In this document: one piece after another, positions 51,936 to 61,144 of the stretch | Layout: each line of letters begins with the position of its first letter | How positions within the stretch are numbered: the first letter of the stretch is position 1 | Assembly (NCBI RefSeq): GCF_035974275.1 | Contig: NZ_CP142422.1 | Span: 62,001 to 126,000 of the forward strand | Direction: 5' to 3' | Source of the DNA: Chryseobacterium sp. MYb264 | GTDB lineage: Bacteria; Bacteroidota; Bacteroidia; Flavobacteriales; Weeksellaceae | Length of the DNA stretch: 64,000 bases | Program-made: the position numbers and the translations under genes | The notes under the pieces: generated by a model | What the model was told of the DNA's origin: nothing | The model's database searches: none | The model's input: only the letters and a program-made list of their open reading frames with translations

Positions 51936-53516
51936 TTAATCATGAATATTATTGTTCTTATTTTTAAGATAAAATAATCCGATCAATAAGCAGACGGCGG
52001 CAACTCCAATCGGGTACCAAAGTCCTTCCAGATACCATGTTGCGTGTCCTGCTTCTTTTCCCGTTGTTACCAAATAAGTAGCAACTGCCGGAAGTAATCC
52101 TCCAAATACCCCATTTCCAATATGATAAGGTAGAGACATGGAGGTATAACGAATTCTCACCGGGAACATTTCCACTAAAAATGCCGCTATCGGGCCGTAA
52201 ACCATTGTCACAAAAATCACCTGAATGAAGACTAAAAATACGAGATACCATTTTGTATCGTCCGCTAATTTTACTGTTTGAGAAACTTTTGCTTCTTCAG
52301 CTTTTCCGTCTTTCATTATTGGACCTGCTGCAGACCAATGAATAATACTGTCTTTTTTAATCAAAGTTCCGTCGGTGAAAAGGGTTTCTTTATGGAATGT
52401 TACCAAGCTGTCGGTTGCAATGTCTTTATGGATTTTGGCTGTTCTTTTTTCTGTAATTCCGTTGGCGGCAACGGTTTTGGTTTCGAGGTTGACACTTTTA
52501 AACATGGCATCATAAATCGGTCGGTACGCTAAAATTGCCACCAGCATTCCGGTCATCATGATGGCTTTTCGCCCGATTTTATCAGAAAGCCATCCGAAAA
52601 ATACGAAGAATGGAGTTCCTAGAAGTAAAGCCGTTGCCATTAATGAGTCAACTTGTGCGGATTCTACATTCATTACTTTTTGAAGGAAGCTCATCGCGTA
52701 GAATTGCCCTGTATACCAGATAACTCCTTGTCCCATCGCGGCTCCGAATAATGCCAATAAGACAAATTTGAAATTGAATTTATTTCCGAAACTTTCTTTT
52801 AAAGGATTTTTGGATGTTTTTCCTTCGCTTTTAGCCTTGGCAAAAAGCGGTGATTCTTTCATGTTTTTTCTAATGACATAAGAAACTCCCACCATTAAAA
52901 TCGAGATCCAAAACGGAACTCTCCATCCCCAACCGTCAAATTCTTCGGCAGAAAGTGTGTTTTTTGTAATTAAGATCACAATTAATGAAATGAAAAGCCC
53001 AGCGGTTGCTGTTGTCTGAATCCATGATGTCCAGTAACCTCTTCTGTGTGGCTGTGCGTATTCGGCAACATAGGTCGCAGCCCCTCCGTATTCACCTCCT
53101 AAAGCCAATCCTTGTAGTAGTCTTAAAATTAAAACTAAAACCGGCGCCATAAATCCTATGGTTTCATAACTTGGAATACATCCGATCAGGAATGTTGAGA
53201 ATCCCATGATTAATAAAGTAACCAAAAAGGTATATTTTCTTCCGATGATATCTCCCAATCTTCCGAAAAATAAGGCTCCGAAAGGTCTTACCACAAATCC
53301 TGCTGCAAAAGTAGCAAGCGTAGATAAAAATGCTGCGGTCGGGTTATCTGCCGGGAAAAATTTCGTTGCTAAAACAATAGCCAAACTTCCGAAAATGTAG
53401 AAGTCATACCATTCTATCAATGTGCCGAGTGATGATGCAGTAATAACGCTCCATATCGTGCGGTTTTTCTGCTTATCGGTCATATTTTCGTAGGCGTCGT
53501 GATGATTTTCGCTCAT
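51936..53516 (-). CDS. MHS-family MFS metabolite:proton symporter
   Basis: A 526-residue major facilitator of the metabolite:H+ symporter type (proline/betaine, alpha-ketoglutarate, shikimate relatives). Marks: SSLGTLIEWYDFYIFGSLAIVLATKFFP at residues 28-55, RPFGALFFGRLGDIIGRKYTFL (77-98), LRLLQGLALGGEYGGAATYVAEYA (131-154). Residues 338-424 are an insert between two transmembrane segments: charged, without helices (TVAANGITEKRTAKIHKD... KLADDTKWY), probably outside the membrane. The ligand is unknown, but the context with Acs/PrpE suggests a short organic acid. Confidence 0.88.
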   Translation of the reverse strand: MSENHHDAYENMTDKQKNRTIWSVITASSLGTLIEWYDFYIFGSLAIVLATKFFPADNPTAAFLSTLATFAAGFVVRPFGALFFGRLGDIIGRKYTFLVTLLIMGFSTFLIGCIPSYETIGFMAPVLVLILRLLQGLALGGEYGGAATYVAEYAQPHRRGYWTSWIQTTATAGLFISLIVILITKNTLSAEEFDGWGWRVPFWISILMVGVSYVIRKNMKESPLFAKAKSEGKTSKNPLKESFGNKFNFKFVLLALFGAAMGQGVIWYTGQFYAMSFLQKVMNVESAQVDSLMATALLLGTPFFVFFGWLSDKIGRKAIMMTGMLVAILAYRPIYDAMFKSVNLETKTVAANGITEKRTAKIHKDIATDSLVTFHKETLFTDGTLIKKDSIIHWSAAGPIMKDGKAEEAKVSQTVKLADDTKWYLVFLVFIQVIFVTMVYGPIAAFLVEMFPVRIRYTSMSLPYHIGNGVFGGLLPAVATYLVTTGKEAGHATWYLEGLWYPIGVAAVCLLIGLFYLKNKNNNIHD

Positions 53517-53787
53517 ATTGTTGGATTTAATGTTAGTTTAAATTGATATTGAGTTTTTTTGAATATTATAAAAAATAATTTTGTTGTTGGTTCTCGCAAA
53601 GGCGCAAGAGAGGTTTTATCTGATTTAATTTATAAGGCGCAAAGATTTTATCTTCGATAAAATTTGAACGTTATATTTTTTTTATATTCTCCTTTCACAC
53701 TGAGCTTGTCGAAGTGTTTTTAAATTTGAAAATTTTTACGTGTAAAAAAATGTCTTGTTATTATGAAAATTTAGTTGAATAATGTTT
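53517..53787. other. Gene-free stretch between the MHS gene and the porin
   Basis: No gene seen. It contains a tctcgcaaaggcgcaagagagg segment near 53592 and ttcacactgagcttgtcgaa at 53694-53713, the latter repeat-like. No terminator stem could be set out with confidence. Confidence 0.4.
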
Positions 53788-55167
53788 TTATAAATAAATA
53801 TGGAACTGCACAATAAATTCTCCTTTAGATTTCGGACTTTCCGTCGGGCTTGTATAAACCGGTCTTGTGGAATATTGTGTTGTAATTTTTGCGTGATGTC
53901 CATCTATGAGCCAGTTAGCGCCAACGTCAAATTGTGATGAAGATTTATCAAACGCTTCAAAGCTTTTATGCGTATACGCTGCAAATGGCTGAATTCTGAT
54001 TTTCGGTTTCTCAGATTGACTTGGTAACAGTAAACCCGCCTGTGCATAGATAATATTACCTGTTCCTATCATAGGTTGTAGGTTTCCGGGGCCTGCAATA
54101 GCTTTATCGCCAATAAAATTAGGATCTGAAGAGGCAATATTCATGGTGCCTAGATTTCTCATATAATTCGGACCGAATTGATAGTTGTAATAACCTGCAT
54201 ACGCCGAAACCGCCATTTTGTTTTTAGCATTTCCCAAAGGAATATCTGCAAAAGCATCCACTGCAACGAGTGTAATGTCGTGTTTTTCAATATTAGAGTT
54301 TACAGAGGTTCTCGTTCCATCTTTTTGATGATAAAAACCTGCACCAACATTGAAAACTTTTTTCGTTCCTAAATAAGAACCTACTTTGAAAGGCAATAGA
54401 TTAGATTCTTCATCCAAAAATTGATATTCAATATATCCTGCTTTTGAAAAATTGGGATTTCCGTTATTATCAACGGCTACGGCTTTCGATGGATCGGTAA
54501 CGTTTGCAGGCGTTAAATCTGTTGCAAATGGTTTGTTTAAGCTAAAACGATATTCAAATTTACCATATTTTCCTTTCGCGAACATTCCTAATTGTCTTGC
54601 GAACTGATCGGAATTGTCAATCAAAGGCCATGAAAAAATAGGAGAATCAAGAGTCAGGAAATTCAGTGTTGAAGCCATGGTCATTCGGGAAAGTCCCATG
54701 TAGTAATGCAATCCGGCTCCTAAGGTTAAACTGAATTTGCCAGCTTCTCCGGGCATAATAACCGCATATTCATTCCAGGCATCGTGAAAAAACAGTTGTG
54801 TTTTTTTACCGTTTCCGTTTCCTCCTGTTCCGGTAGTTCCTGGTGCGCCGCCATTGATAAAGGTTTGATTATTGATCCCGAAATGTCCCAAAATCATATA
54901 TCTTTTGGTGATTTGGGCGTAGGCTAAAAGACGTAATCTGCGGTTTCCTAAGCTCCATGAATTGTCAGTTGCTTCACCGCCAACCATACTTCCGGGGTTC
55001 ATTTGGGTGTTTCTCAACCAAAACTGATCCCATAAAATAAATCTGACGTATTTATCGCCCTCTTGGTTGAGGTTAATTTTTAAGCCGCTACCATAATCAG
55101 GAGAACCTTGAGCATATAAAGAATTACTGATTAAAGCTAATCCAATAAAAGTGAGTAGTTTCTTCAT
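53788..55167 (-). CDS. Outer-membrane porin
   Basis: A 459-residue outer-membrane protein. Signal peptide MKKLLTFIGLALISNSLYAQ. The mature part consists of alternating strands with aromatic girdles (YVRFILWDQFWLRNTQM, NRRLRLLAYAQITKRYMILGHFGI, FSLTLGAGLHYYMGLSRM, KFEYRFSLNKPF) and ends in FIVQFHIYL, with a terminal aromatic-rich strand as expected for barrel insertion. The family is the Bacteroidota porin group often found next to acid transporters. It likely provides passage for the small molecule handled by the MHS carrier. The gene is at the upstream end of the minus-strand module. Confidence 0.85.
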   Translation of the reverse strand: MKKLLTFIGLALISNSLYAQGSPDYGSGLKINLNQEGDKYVRFILWDQFWLRNTQMNPGSMVGGEATDNSWSLGNRRLRLLAYAQITKRYMILGHFGINNQTFINGGAPGTTGTGGNGNGKKTQLFFHDAWNEYAVIMPGEAGKFSLTLGAGLHYYMGLSRMTMASTLNFLTLDSPIFSWPLIDNSDQFARQLGMFAKGKYGKFEYRFSLNKPFATDLTPANVTDPSKAVAVDNNGNPNFSKAGYIEYQFLDEESNLLPFKVGSYLGTKKVFNVGAGFYHQKDGTRTSVNSNIEKHDITLVAVDAFADIPLGNAKNKMAVSAYAGYYNYQFGPNYMRNLGTMNIASSDPNFIGDKAIAGPGNLQPMIGTGNIIYAQAGLLLPSQSEKPKIRIQPFAAYTHKSFEAFDKSSSQFDVGANWLIDGHHAKITTQYSTRPVYTSPTESPKSKGEFIVQFHIYL

Positions 55168-55360
55168 AAATTATCAATTTTTGGCGTTGTTTTTTATGAA
55201 AGCCAAATTGTAATTAATAATTTAGTTACAGAAATTTAATATATATTAATGGTAATAGTATACGTAGTTTTGGATTTAATATTTTTTTGTTCAATATTTA
55301 CAGTTTTGAGATTTTATTTAAAAATTATACAATATGCTTATTTGTAGGTGTTTGTGTTAA

Positions 55361-55777
55361 TTATTTTTTAAATCGTTCCCATTTTATCAACATATATTTA
55401 TCAGCAAATTGGGTGATAATTAATCCTGAATTTTTAATATTTTCCTCCTTGCTCATGTATTCGATGAGTTCGTTTTGCTTTAAAATTTTATATACCGGAT
55501 GAAACTCAGAATGGGGTGGTCTTGTGATATTGTATTTCTTAATCCATGAGCTGATAGTAACGTGAGAAACGCCGATAATTCTTTCAATTTCCCGAAAGCT
55601 TAAGCCTTCAAGATATAGCTGTAAAGCCTTTGTTACGTAATAATCATCAATTTGCTTTCCTAATTTTTTAACGGTAAAATAGTACTTGCAGTCTTTGCAA
55701 AGGAAGCGTTGTTTTTCATTAACGATTCCGCTTTTTACCACTTTGGTACTGTTGCATTTCGGACATTGATTTTCCAT
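55361..55777 (-). CDS. InsA-like zinc-ribbon/HTH protein
   Basis: 138 residues. A zinc ribbon (C5xxC8 ... C27xxC30, ENQCPKCNSTKVVKSG, RFLCKDCKYYF) followed by a helix-turn-helix (GLSFREIERIIGVSHVTISSWIKKYN) is the N-terminal half of IS1/IS1595-type InsA proteins. No transposase core, terminal repeats or second frame follow. The C-terminal 50 residues (LIITQFADKYMLIKWERFKK) are unlike InsA. It may be a domesticated DNA-binding protein. It lies divergently, about 160 bp from the arginine operon. Confidence 0.75.
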   Translation of the reverse strand: MENQCPKCNSTKVVKSGIVNEKQRFLCKDCKYYFTVKKLGKQIDDYYVTKALQLYLEGLSFREIERIIGVSHVTISSWIKKYNITRPPHSEFHPVYKILKQNELIEYMSKEENIKNSGLIITQFADKYMLIKWERFKK

Positions 55778-55884
55778 ATCTATACCTTTTTAGCAAATAT
55801 ATAATAATTTAGCAAAATATTAAATTAACTTAAAGATAATTTTACCTGTGTATTTATTTTAAACAAAAATATTATCTTTTTTAT

Positions 55885-55916
55885 TTGGTTATTAAAGTTA
55901 TTATGTTTTAAATTTG
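55885..55916 (+). promoter_or_regulatory. Promoter of the arginine operon
   Basis: TTG at 55885-55887 and TAAATTTG at 55909-55916, with a 21-nt spacer instead of the usual 19. The operon's first ATG lies 22 nt downstream. The region separates the operon from the divergent InsA-like gene, so control by that protein is possible. Confidence 0.6.
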
Positions 55917-55937
55917 CCAAAAAATTCAGATAAATAA

Positions 55938-56627
55938 ATGGAAATAGAAATTTCCTCATCCATACATCTAATGTATGTGAGTGAAATACAGCAGGAAATG
56001 TACGATTCTGCACAGCGTAGAGGAACGGGTATAGCCAAACGTTCTATAGAATATTTAAGTAAAAAGATTTCAGATGGGAATGCTGTGGTTGCTACTGAAA
56101 ATGGAGAGTGGGTAGGTTTCTGTTATATAGAAACCTGGTCGCATGGTCAGTTTGTGGCTAACTCGGGGTTGATTGTTTCGCCAAAATATAGGGAAAGAGG
56201 AGCAGCAACTTTAATTAAGCATAAAGTTTTCCAATTATCTAGAGATAAATATCCGAATGCGAAGGTTTTCGGACTTACCACGGGACTTGCCGTGATGAAG
56301 ATTAACAGTGATTTAGGCTATAAGCCAGTTATTTATTCTGAACTGACTCAGGATGAAGAATTTTGGAACGGCTGTAAGAACTGTGTGAACTACGAAATTT
56401 TAATGAAAAAAGAACGTAAAAACTGCCTTTGTACGGCTATGCTTTTCGTTCCTGAAAATATAACAAAAAACGGAGCTGCCCATACGCAGCCGGAAATTAA
56501 ATATAGCAATGAAATGAGCCAAACCGATATTGAGTATTCTGTACAAAATTCTCTTGGCGAATTCCAGATGACCATTAAAAACAATAAAAAGAGTCCAGAT
56601 GAAAAAGAAAGTCATCTTAGCGTTTAG
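55938..56627 (+). CDS. GNAT acyltransferase, first gene of the arginine operon
   Basis: 229 residues. The N-terminal 150 residues form a GNAT domain: VVATENGEWVGFCYIET strands, LIVSPKYRERGAATLIKHKVFQ (the R/QxxGxG/A acyl-CoA loop) and VFGLTTGLAVMKINSDLGYKPV. A Cys-rich tail follows (CKNCVNYEIL, KNCLCTAMLF) that is unlike standard GNATs. As the first gene, with no other argA/argJ in view, it is the best candidate to acylate glutamate, either N-acetyl- or N-succinylglutamate synthase. It overlaps argG by 29 bp, which indicates coupling. Confidence 0.75.
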   Translation: MEIEISSSIHLMYVSEIQQEMYDSAQRRGTGIAKRSIEYLSKKISDGNAVVATENGEWVGFCYIETWSHGQFVANSGLIVSPKYRERGAATLIKHKVFQLSRDKYPNAKVFGLTTGLAVMKINSDLGYKPVIYSELTQDEEFWNGCKNCVNYEILMKKERKNCLCTAMLFVPENITKNGAAHTQPEIKYSNEMSQTDIEYSVQNSLGEFQMTIKNNKKSPDEKESHLSV

Positions 56628-57795
56628 CGGAGGTTTGGATACCTCTTACTGTGCTAAATATCTTAGTGAAACATTAGGATATGATGTATATGCAGTTACT
56701 GTAAATACCGGAGGTTTTTCTAAAGAAGAAGAAAAAGAGCTGGAGAAAAAAGCCTTCAATCTTGGGGTAAAAGAGTACAGGTGCGTAGATGCTCAGGAAG
56801 ATTATTACAATTCTTGCGTGAAGTATTTGATTTTTGGAAATGTACTGAAAAACAATACCTATCCATTATCTGTAAGTGCGGAACGTACGATTCAGGCTCA
56901 GGAAATTGCAAAATTTGCGATTGAAGTTGGAGCTGATGCGATCGCTCACGGAAGTACGGGAGCTGGGAATGATCAAGTTCGTTTTGATTTGATTTTTCAG
57001 GTGATGTGCCCGAATGTAGAAATCATTACGCCGATTCGAGATATGGCTTTGTCCCGTGAAGAAGAAATCGAGTTTTTGAAAAGTCATGGTTACGAAATGG
57101 AATTCCATAAAGCACAATATTCTGTAAATAAAGGACTTTGGGGAACTTCAGTGGGTGGGAAAGAAACTTTGACTTCAAGAAATTATCTTCCCGAAGAAGC
57201 TTTTCCTTCCCAAATTAAAGAAACTCAGCCTTCCGAACTGGAAATTGAGTTTAAAAATGGAGAAGTTGTAGCGGTAAATGGTGAAAATTTTGAACATTCC
57301 GTTTATGCGATTCAAAAAATTGAAGAATTAGCTTCTGCTTATGGAATCGGTAGAGATATTCACGTTGGAGATACGATTGTTGGGATTAAGGGAAGAGTTG
57401 GTTTTGAAGCGGCGGCGGCATCTGTGATTATCAAAGCGCACCATTTATTGGAAAAACATACGCTTTCAAAATATCAGCAGATGATGAAGTCTCAATTGTC
57501 AGATTGGTATGGAAACTGGCTTCATGAAGCGCTTTTCTTAGATCCTGTGATGAGAAATATCGAGTCTTTCTTGGTTGATTCTCAAAAAACGGTCAGCGGA
57601 AAAGTTTTTGTAACCCTACATCCTTACCGATTTATTTTGAATGGAATTGAATCTCAACATGATTTAATGTCTGATAAATTCGGAAGCTACGGCGAAGCTA
57701 ATAGAGCATGGACTGGTGATGACGTGAAAGGTTACACGAAAATTGTAAGTAATTCTTTAAATATATATCATCAGATTAATCAAAATATAAACTAA
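56599..57795 (+). CDS. argG: Argininosuccinate synthase
   Basis: Condenses citrulline and aspartate with ATP to argininosuccinate in the cytosol. 398 residues, the usual size. The ATP pyrophosphatase loop is LAFSGGLDTSYCAKYL at residues 8-23. Other marks: GADAIAHGSTGAGNDQVRFD and TPIRDMALSREEEIEFLKSHGYEM. The gene begins inside the end of the GNAT gene and precedes argC by 37 bp. Confidence 0.95.
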   Translation: MKKKVILAFSGGLDTSYCAKYLSETLGYDVYAVTVNTGGFSKEEEKELEKKAFNLGVKEYRCVDAQEDYYNSCVKYLIFGNVLKNNTYPLSVSAERTIQAQEIAKFAIEVGADAIAHGSTGAGNDQVRFDLIFQVMCPNVEIITPIRDMALSREEEIEFLKSHGYEMEFHKAQYSVNKGLWGTSVGGKETLTSRNYLPEEAFPSQIKETQPSELEIEFKNGEVVAVNGENFEHSVYAIQKIEELASAYGIGRDIHVGDTIVGIKGRVGFEAAAASVIIKAHHLLEKHTLSKYQQMMKSQLSDWYGNWLHEALFLDPVMRNIESFLVDSQKTVSGKVFVTLHPYRFILNGIESQHDLMSDKFGSYGEANRAWTGDDVKGYTKIVSNSLNIYHQINQNIN

Positions 57796-57832
57796 AATGA
57801 AGTCCTGATGGGACGACTTAATTCAGGATAGG

Positions 57833-58846
57833 ATGAAAATCCTATTAAATTCAGAAATAATAAAAATGATTAATCAACAAGAAATAAAAACAGCAGGAAT
57901 TATCGGAGCCAACGGTTATACGGGAAGCGAACTGGTTCGTCTGCTGGCTTTTCATCCTCATGTGTCTTTGAGTTTTTTATATAGTCGTTCGAATTCGGGT
58001 ATAAAAAATTCAGATTTATACCCGGATTTAGCGACAGTTTGTGAGATGGTTTTAACGGATCAGCCTGAAGAAGTCGATATTTTATTTTTATGTCTTCCTC
58101 ACAAAGAAAGCCAGAATTGGCTGACTCAAAATCCTGTAAAAGATTCAACGCTGGTCATTGATTTAGGAAATGATTTTCGTTTAGACGGCAATTTAGGAGA
58201 AAGAAATTTCATCTACGGTTTGCCTGAAATCAACAAAAAACAACTTTCAGGAGCAAAAAGTATTGCTAATCCGGGATGTTTTGCAACAGCAATTCAACTG
58301 GCTTTGCTTCCTTTAGCTCAAAAAGGTTTGTTGAATGAAGTGTATACAACGGGAATTACGGGATCAACAGGTGCTGGACAGTCTTTACAAGCGACAACGC
58401 ATTTTACCTGGAGGAATGATAATATTTCGGCGTATAAAACTTTGACACATCAGCATGTGGATGAGATTTTACAGCAATTAATTTCTTTTAATCATAATGA
58501 AATCAGTCTCAATTTTGTTCCATGGAGAGGGGATTTTGCGAGAGGAATTTTTACGAGTTCCACGGTGAAAACAGATGTAGGAATTTCAGATATTGAGCAA
58601 TTGTTTAAGGATTTTTATGCAGGTGAGCCTTTTGTAAAGGTAAGCGACAAAGCAATTGATATGAAGCAGGTTGTCAACACGAATCGCTGCGTGATTCATA
58701 TAGAAAAGAGTGGAAATGTTGCGGTTATTCACTCAGCGATTGACAATTTGTTGAAAGGAGCTTCCGGACAGGCGGTTCAAAATATGAATATCGCCATGAA
58801 CTGGGAAGAAAATTCAGGATTAAACTTAAAACCGATCGCTTTTTAA
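57833..58846 (+). CDS. argC: N-acyl-gamma-glutamyl-phosphate reductase
   Basis: NADPH-dependent reductase making the acylated glutamate semialdehyde. The nucleotide motif is GIIGANGYTGSELVRLL (residues 22-38) and the catalytic Cys is C149 in SIANPGCFATAIQLALLPL. A possible downstream start at 57866 (MINQQEIKTAGII) would remove 11 residues that look dispensable; the upstream start was kept only because it is in the same frame, and the downstream one may be real. In this operon the substrate may be N-acetyl or N-succinyl; see argF'. Confidence 0.93.
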   Translation: MKILLNSEIIKMINQQEIKTAGIIGANGYTGSELVRLLAFHPHVSLSFLYSRSNSGIKNSDLYPDLATVCEMVLTDQPEEVDILFLCLPHKESQNWLTQNPVKDSTLVIDLGNDFRLDGNLGERNFIYGLPEINKKQLSGAKSIANPGCFATAIQLALLPLAQKGLLNEVYTTGITGSTGAGQSLQATTHFTWRNDNISAYKTLTHQHVDEILQQLISFNHNEISLNFVPWRGDFARGIFTSSTVKTDVGISDIEQLFKDFYAGEPFVKVSDKAIDMKQVVNTNRCVIHIEKSGNVAVIHSAIDNLLKGASGQAVQNMNIAMNWEENSGLNLKPIAF

Positions 58847-58873
58847 ACGTGAATGGCCAATAAGTTAATAGTA

Positions 58874-58972
58874 AATTTTTAATGGGAGTTTCCAAGTCTT
58901 GAACTTTTGTTTCTTTTGTTTGACTGCTTCGAATCTTCGATTTCAAGACACAAAGAAATTAATAAAAGATAG
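58874..58972. repeat. Intergenic repeat copy upstream of argD
   Basis: Begins tttttaatgggagtttcca, includes gtcttgaa and its inverted partner ttcaagac, and ttttgtttcttttgtttgac followed by tcgaatcttcgatt. The same set occurs, with an extra internal piece, at 63250-63367, upstream of argH. Confidence 0.75.
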
Positions 58973-59017
58973 TTATTAGAAAAACCAACAACTATCAACC
59001 AAAAACAATCAACTAAG

Positions 59018-60157
59018 ATGAATTTATTCAACGTATATCCATTATTCAACATAAATCCGGTAAAAGCTCAGGGGTCATTTCTTTGGGACAATAAAGGAGA
59101 AAAATATCTTGATTTTTACGGAGGTCACGCTGTGATTTCTATTGGGCACAACCATCCGCATTATCAGACTCAATTAAAAAACCAGTTAGATAAAATATCT
59201 TTCTATTCCAACTCGGTTCAGAATGAATTGCAAACTGAATTGGCTGAGAAATTAGGAAAACTTTCAGGATTGGAAGATTATAATCTGTTTTTATGTAATT
59301 CAGGAGCTGAAGCGAACGAAAATGCTTTAAAACTGGCTTCTTTCCATAACGGAAAAAATAAAGTGCTGTATTTTTCAGGTTCATTCCACGGAAGAACTTC
59401 AGCGGCAGTTTCGGTGACGGATAATCCTAAAATTGTAGCTCCGGTAAATTATGATGAAAGATTTATTAAATCTGAATGGAATAATATCGAACAGCTTGAA
59501 GAAGTTTTTGAAAAACAAGGAAGTGAAATTTCATCCGTTATTATTGAAGGGATTCAGGGCGTTGGCGGAATTATGATTCCGACCATTGAATTTTTAACTA
59601 AAATCAAAGAATTGTGTGAAAAACATGATGTCGTTTTGATTTTGGATGAAGTTCAGTCAGGCTACGGAAGAAGCGGTTATTTCTTTGCTCATCAGGAATT
59701 CGGAATTGAAGCTGATATCATCACAACGGCAAAAGGAATGGGAAATGGCTTCCCGATTGGTGGCGTTTTGATTCATCCGAAATTTCAGGCAAGTAACGGT
59801 TTGTTAGGAACAACTTTTGGCGGAAATCACTTAGCTTGTGTTGCGGCGATTGCGGTGCTGGACGTGATGAAAGATGAAAATCTCATCGAAAATGCTCAGG
59901 AAATGGGAGCTTATATTGAAAATGAATTGAAAGATTTTCCACATATTAAAACGATCCGAAGGAAAGGATTGATGATTGGGATCGAACTCGACAGGGATTG
60001 CTCAGAAGTGAGGAACAGCCTGTTGTACAATCATCATATTTTCACGGGAAATTCTAATGATAAGGCTGTGTTGAGGATTCTTCCGGCGCTTAACATTAAA
60101 AAAGAAGAAACTGATTTGTTCATCAGTGCTTTAAAAACTGTTTTAGAAAATCTTTAA
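59018..60157 (+). CDS. argD: N-acylornithine aminotransferase
   Basis: Class III PLP aminotransferase of 379 residues that converts acylated glutamate semialdehyde to acylornithine. PLP lysine K239 in ITTAKGMGNGFPIGG, Asp D210 in LILDEVQSGYGRSGYF, and the ring pocket in FLCNSGAEANENALKLA. The start at 59018 follows an A-rich leader. It precedes argF' by 12 bp. Confidence 0.93.
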   Translation: MNLFNVYPLFNINPVKAQGSFLWDNKGEKYLDFYGGHAVISIGHNHPHYQTQLKNQLDKISFYSNSVQNELQTELAEKLGKLSGLEDYNLFLCNSGAEANENALKLASFHNGKNKVLYFSGSFHGRTSAAVSVTDNPKIVAPVNYDERFIKSEWNNIEQLEEVFEKQGSEISSVIIEGIQGVGGIMIPTIEFLTKIKELCEKHDVVLILDEVQSGYGRSGYFFAHQEFGIEADIITTAKGMGNGFPIGGVLIHPKFQASNGLLGTTFGGNHLACVAAIAVLDVMKDENLIENAQEMGAYIENELKDFPHIKTIRRKGLMIGIELDRDCSEVRNSLLYNHHIFTGNSNDKAVLRILPALNIKKEETDLFISALKTVLENL

Positions 60158-60169
60158 AATCAATTCAAA

Positions 60170-61126
60170 ATGAAAAAATTCACCTCTGTAAGTGATGTTG
60201 AAAACTTACAGGATATTATAAAGAAAGCGTTACAAATTAAAGAAAATCCTCTTTCGGAAACCGAGAAAGGAAAAGGAAAAACGATCGGACTTGTATTTTT
60301 AAATTCAAGTTTGAGAACCCGTTTAAGCAGTCAGATTGCAGCGCAAAATTTAGGCTTAAATGTTTTAACATTAAATGCCGCTCAGGAAGCATGGAATTTA
60401 GAATTTGCAGACGGTGCGGTGATGAACGGCGATACAGTTGAGCATATCAAAGATGCGATTGAGGTATTAAATCAATATTGTGACATCATTGCGGTTCGTT
60501 GTTTTGCAGGAATGAAAAGTAAGGAAGATGATGTGAACGAAAGCATTTTAAGCCAGTTCGAGCAACATGCAAAAGTTCCGGTTATTTCCTTGGAATCTGC
60601 AACGCGCCACCCTTTACAGAGTTTGGCAGATTGCATTACGATCACTGAAAATTGGAAAGAAGAACGTAAACCTAAAGTGGTTTTAACCTGGGCGCCTCAC
60701 ATCAAACCAATCGCTCATGCGGTTGGAAATTCTTTTGCAGAATGGATGCAGGAAATGGATGTTGAGTTGGTAATTACTAATCCTGAAGGTTATGATTTGG
60801 ATAAAAACTTTACAAAAGACGTACAAGTAATCCATGATCAGGATGAAGCGTTAAAAGATGCCGATTTTATCTATGTTAAAAACTGGTCGTCTTTTGATGA
60901 TTATGCAGCGATGCCAGAAGTAAAAGAAAGCTGGATGTTGACGAATGAAAAACTGGAAAATACCAATCAGGCAAAGGTAATGCACTGTCTTCCGGTTCGT
61001 CGAAATGTAGAATTGAGCGATGAGGTGATGGATGGTGAAAATTCGATCATTTATCAGCAGGCAAAAAACCGAATTTTCTCCGCACAAGCTGTTTTCTCTG
61101 AAATCTTGGACGAATTGAATTCTTAA
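60170..61126 (+). CDS. argF': N-acylornithine (probably succinyl) carbamoyltransferase
   Basis: Transcarbamylase of 318 residues of the Bacteroidota/Xanthomonas branch that works on acylated ornithine. The carbamoyl phosphate motif is the SLRTR form (residues 47-51) rather than STRT. Other marks are HPLQSLADCITI and HCLPVRRNVELSDEVMDG. The loop AWNLEFADGAVMNGDTVEH holds V90 at the position where acetylornithine enzymes have Glu (Xanthomonas E92) and B. fragilis succinylornithine transcarbamylase has Pro, based on my memory of the published comparison. Lack of the Glu favours succinylornithine. It follows argD by 12 bp. Confidence 0.9.
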   Translation: MKKFTSVSDVENLQDIIKKALQIKENPLSETEKGKGKTIGLVFLNSSLRTRLSSQIAAQNLGLNVLTLNAAQEAWNLEFADGAVMNGDTVEHIKDAIEVLNQYCDIIAVRCFAGMKSKEDDVNESILSQFEQHAKVPVISLESATRHPLQSLADCITITENWKEERKPKVVLTWAPHIKPIAHAVGNSFAEWMQEMDVELVITNPEGYDLDKNFTKDVQVIHDQDEALKDADFIYVKNWSSFDDYAAMPEVKESWMLTNEKLENTNQAKVMHCLPVRRNVELSDEVMDGENSIIYQQAKNRIFSAQAVFSEILDELNS

Positions 61127-61144
61127 CAATTAAAGATCACGCAA

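Noticed and set aside
55361..55777. A complete IS1 or IS1595 element
   Set aside because: No transposase core, second frame, terminal repeats or target duplication are present around the InsA-like gene.
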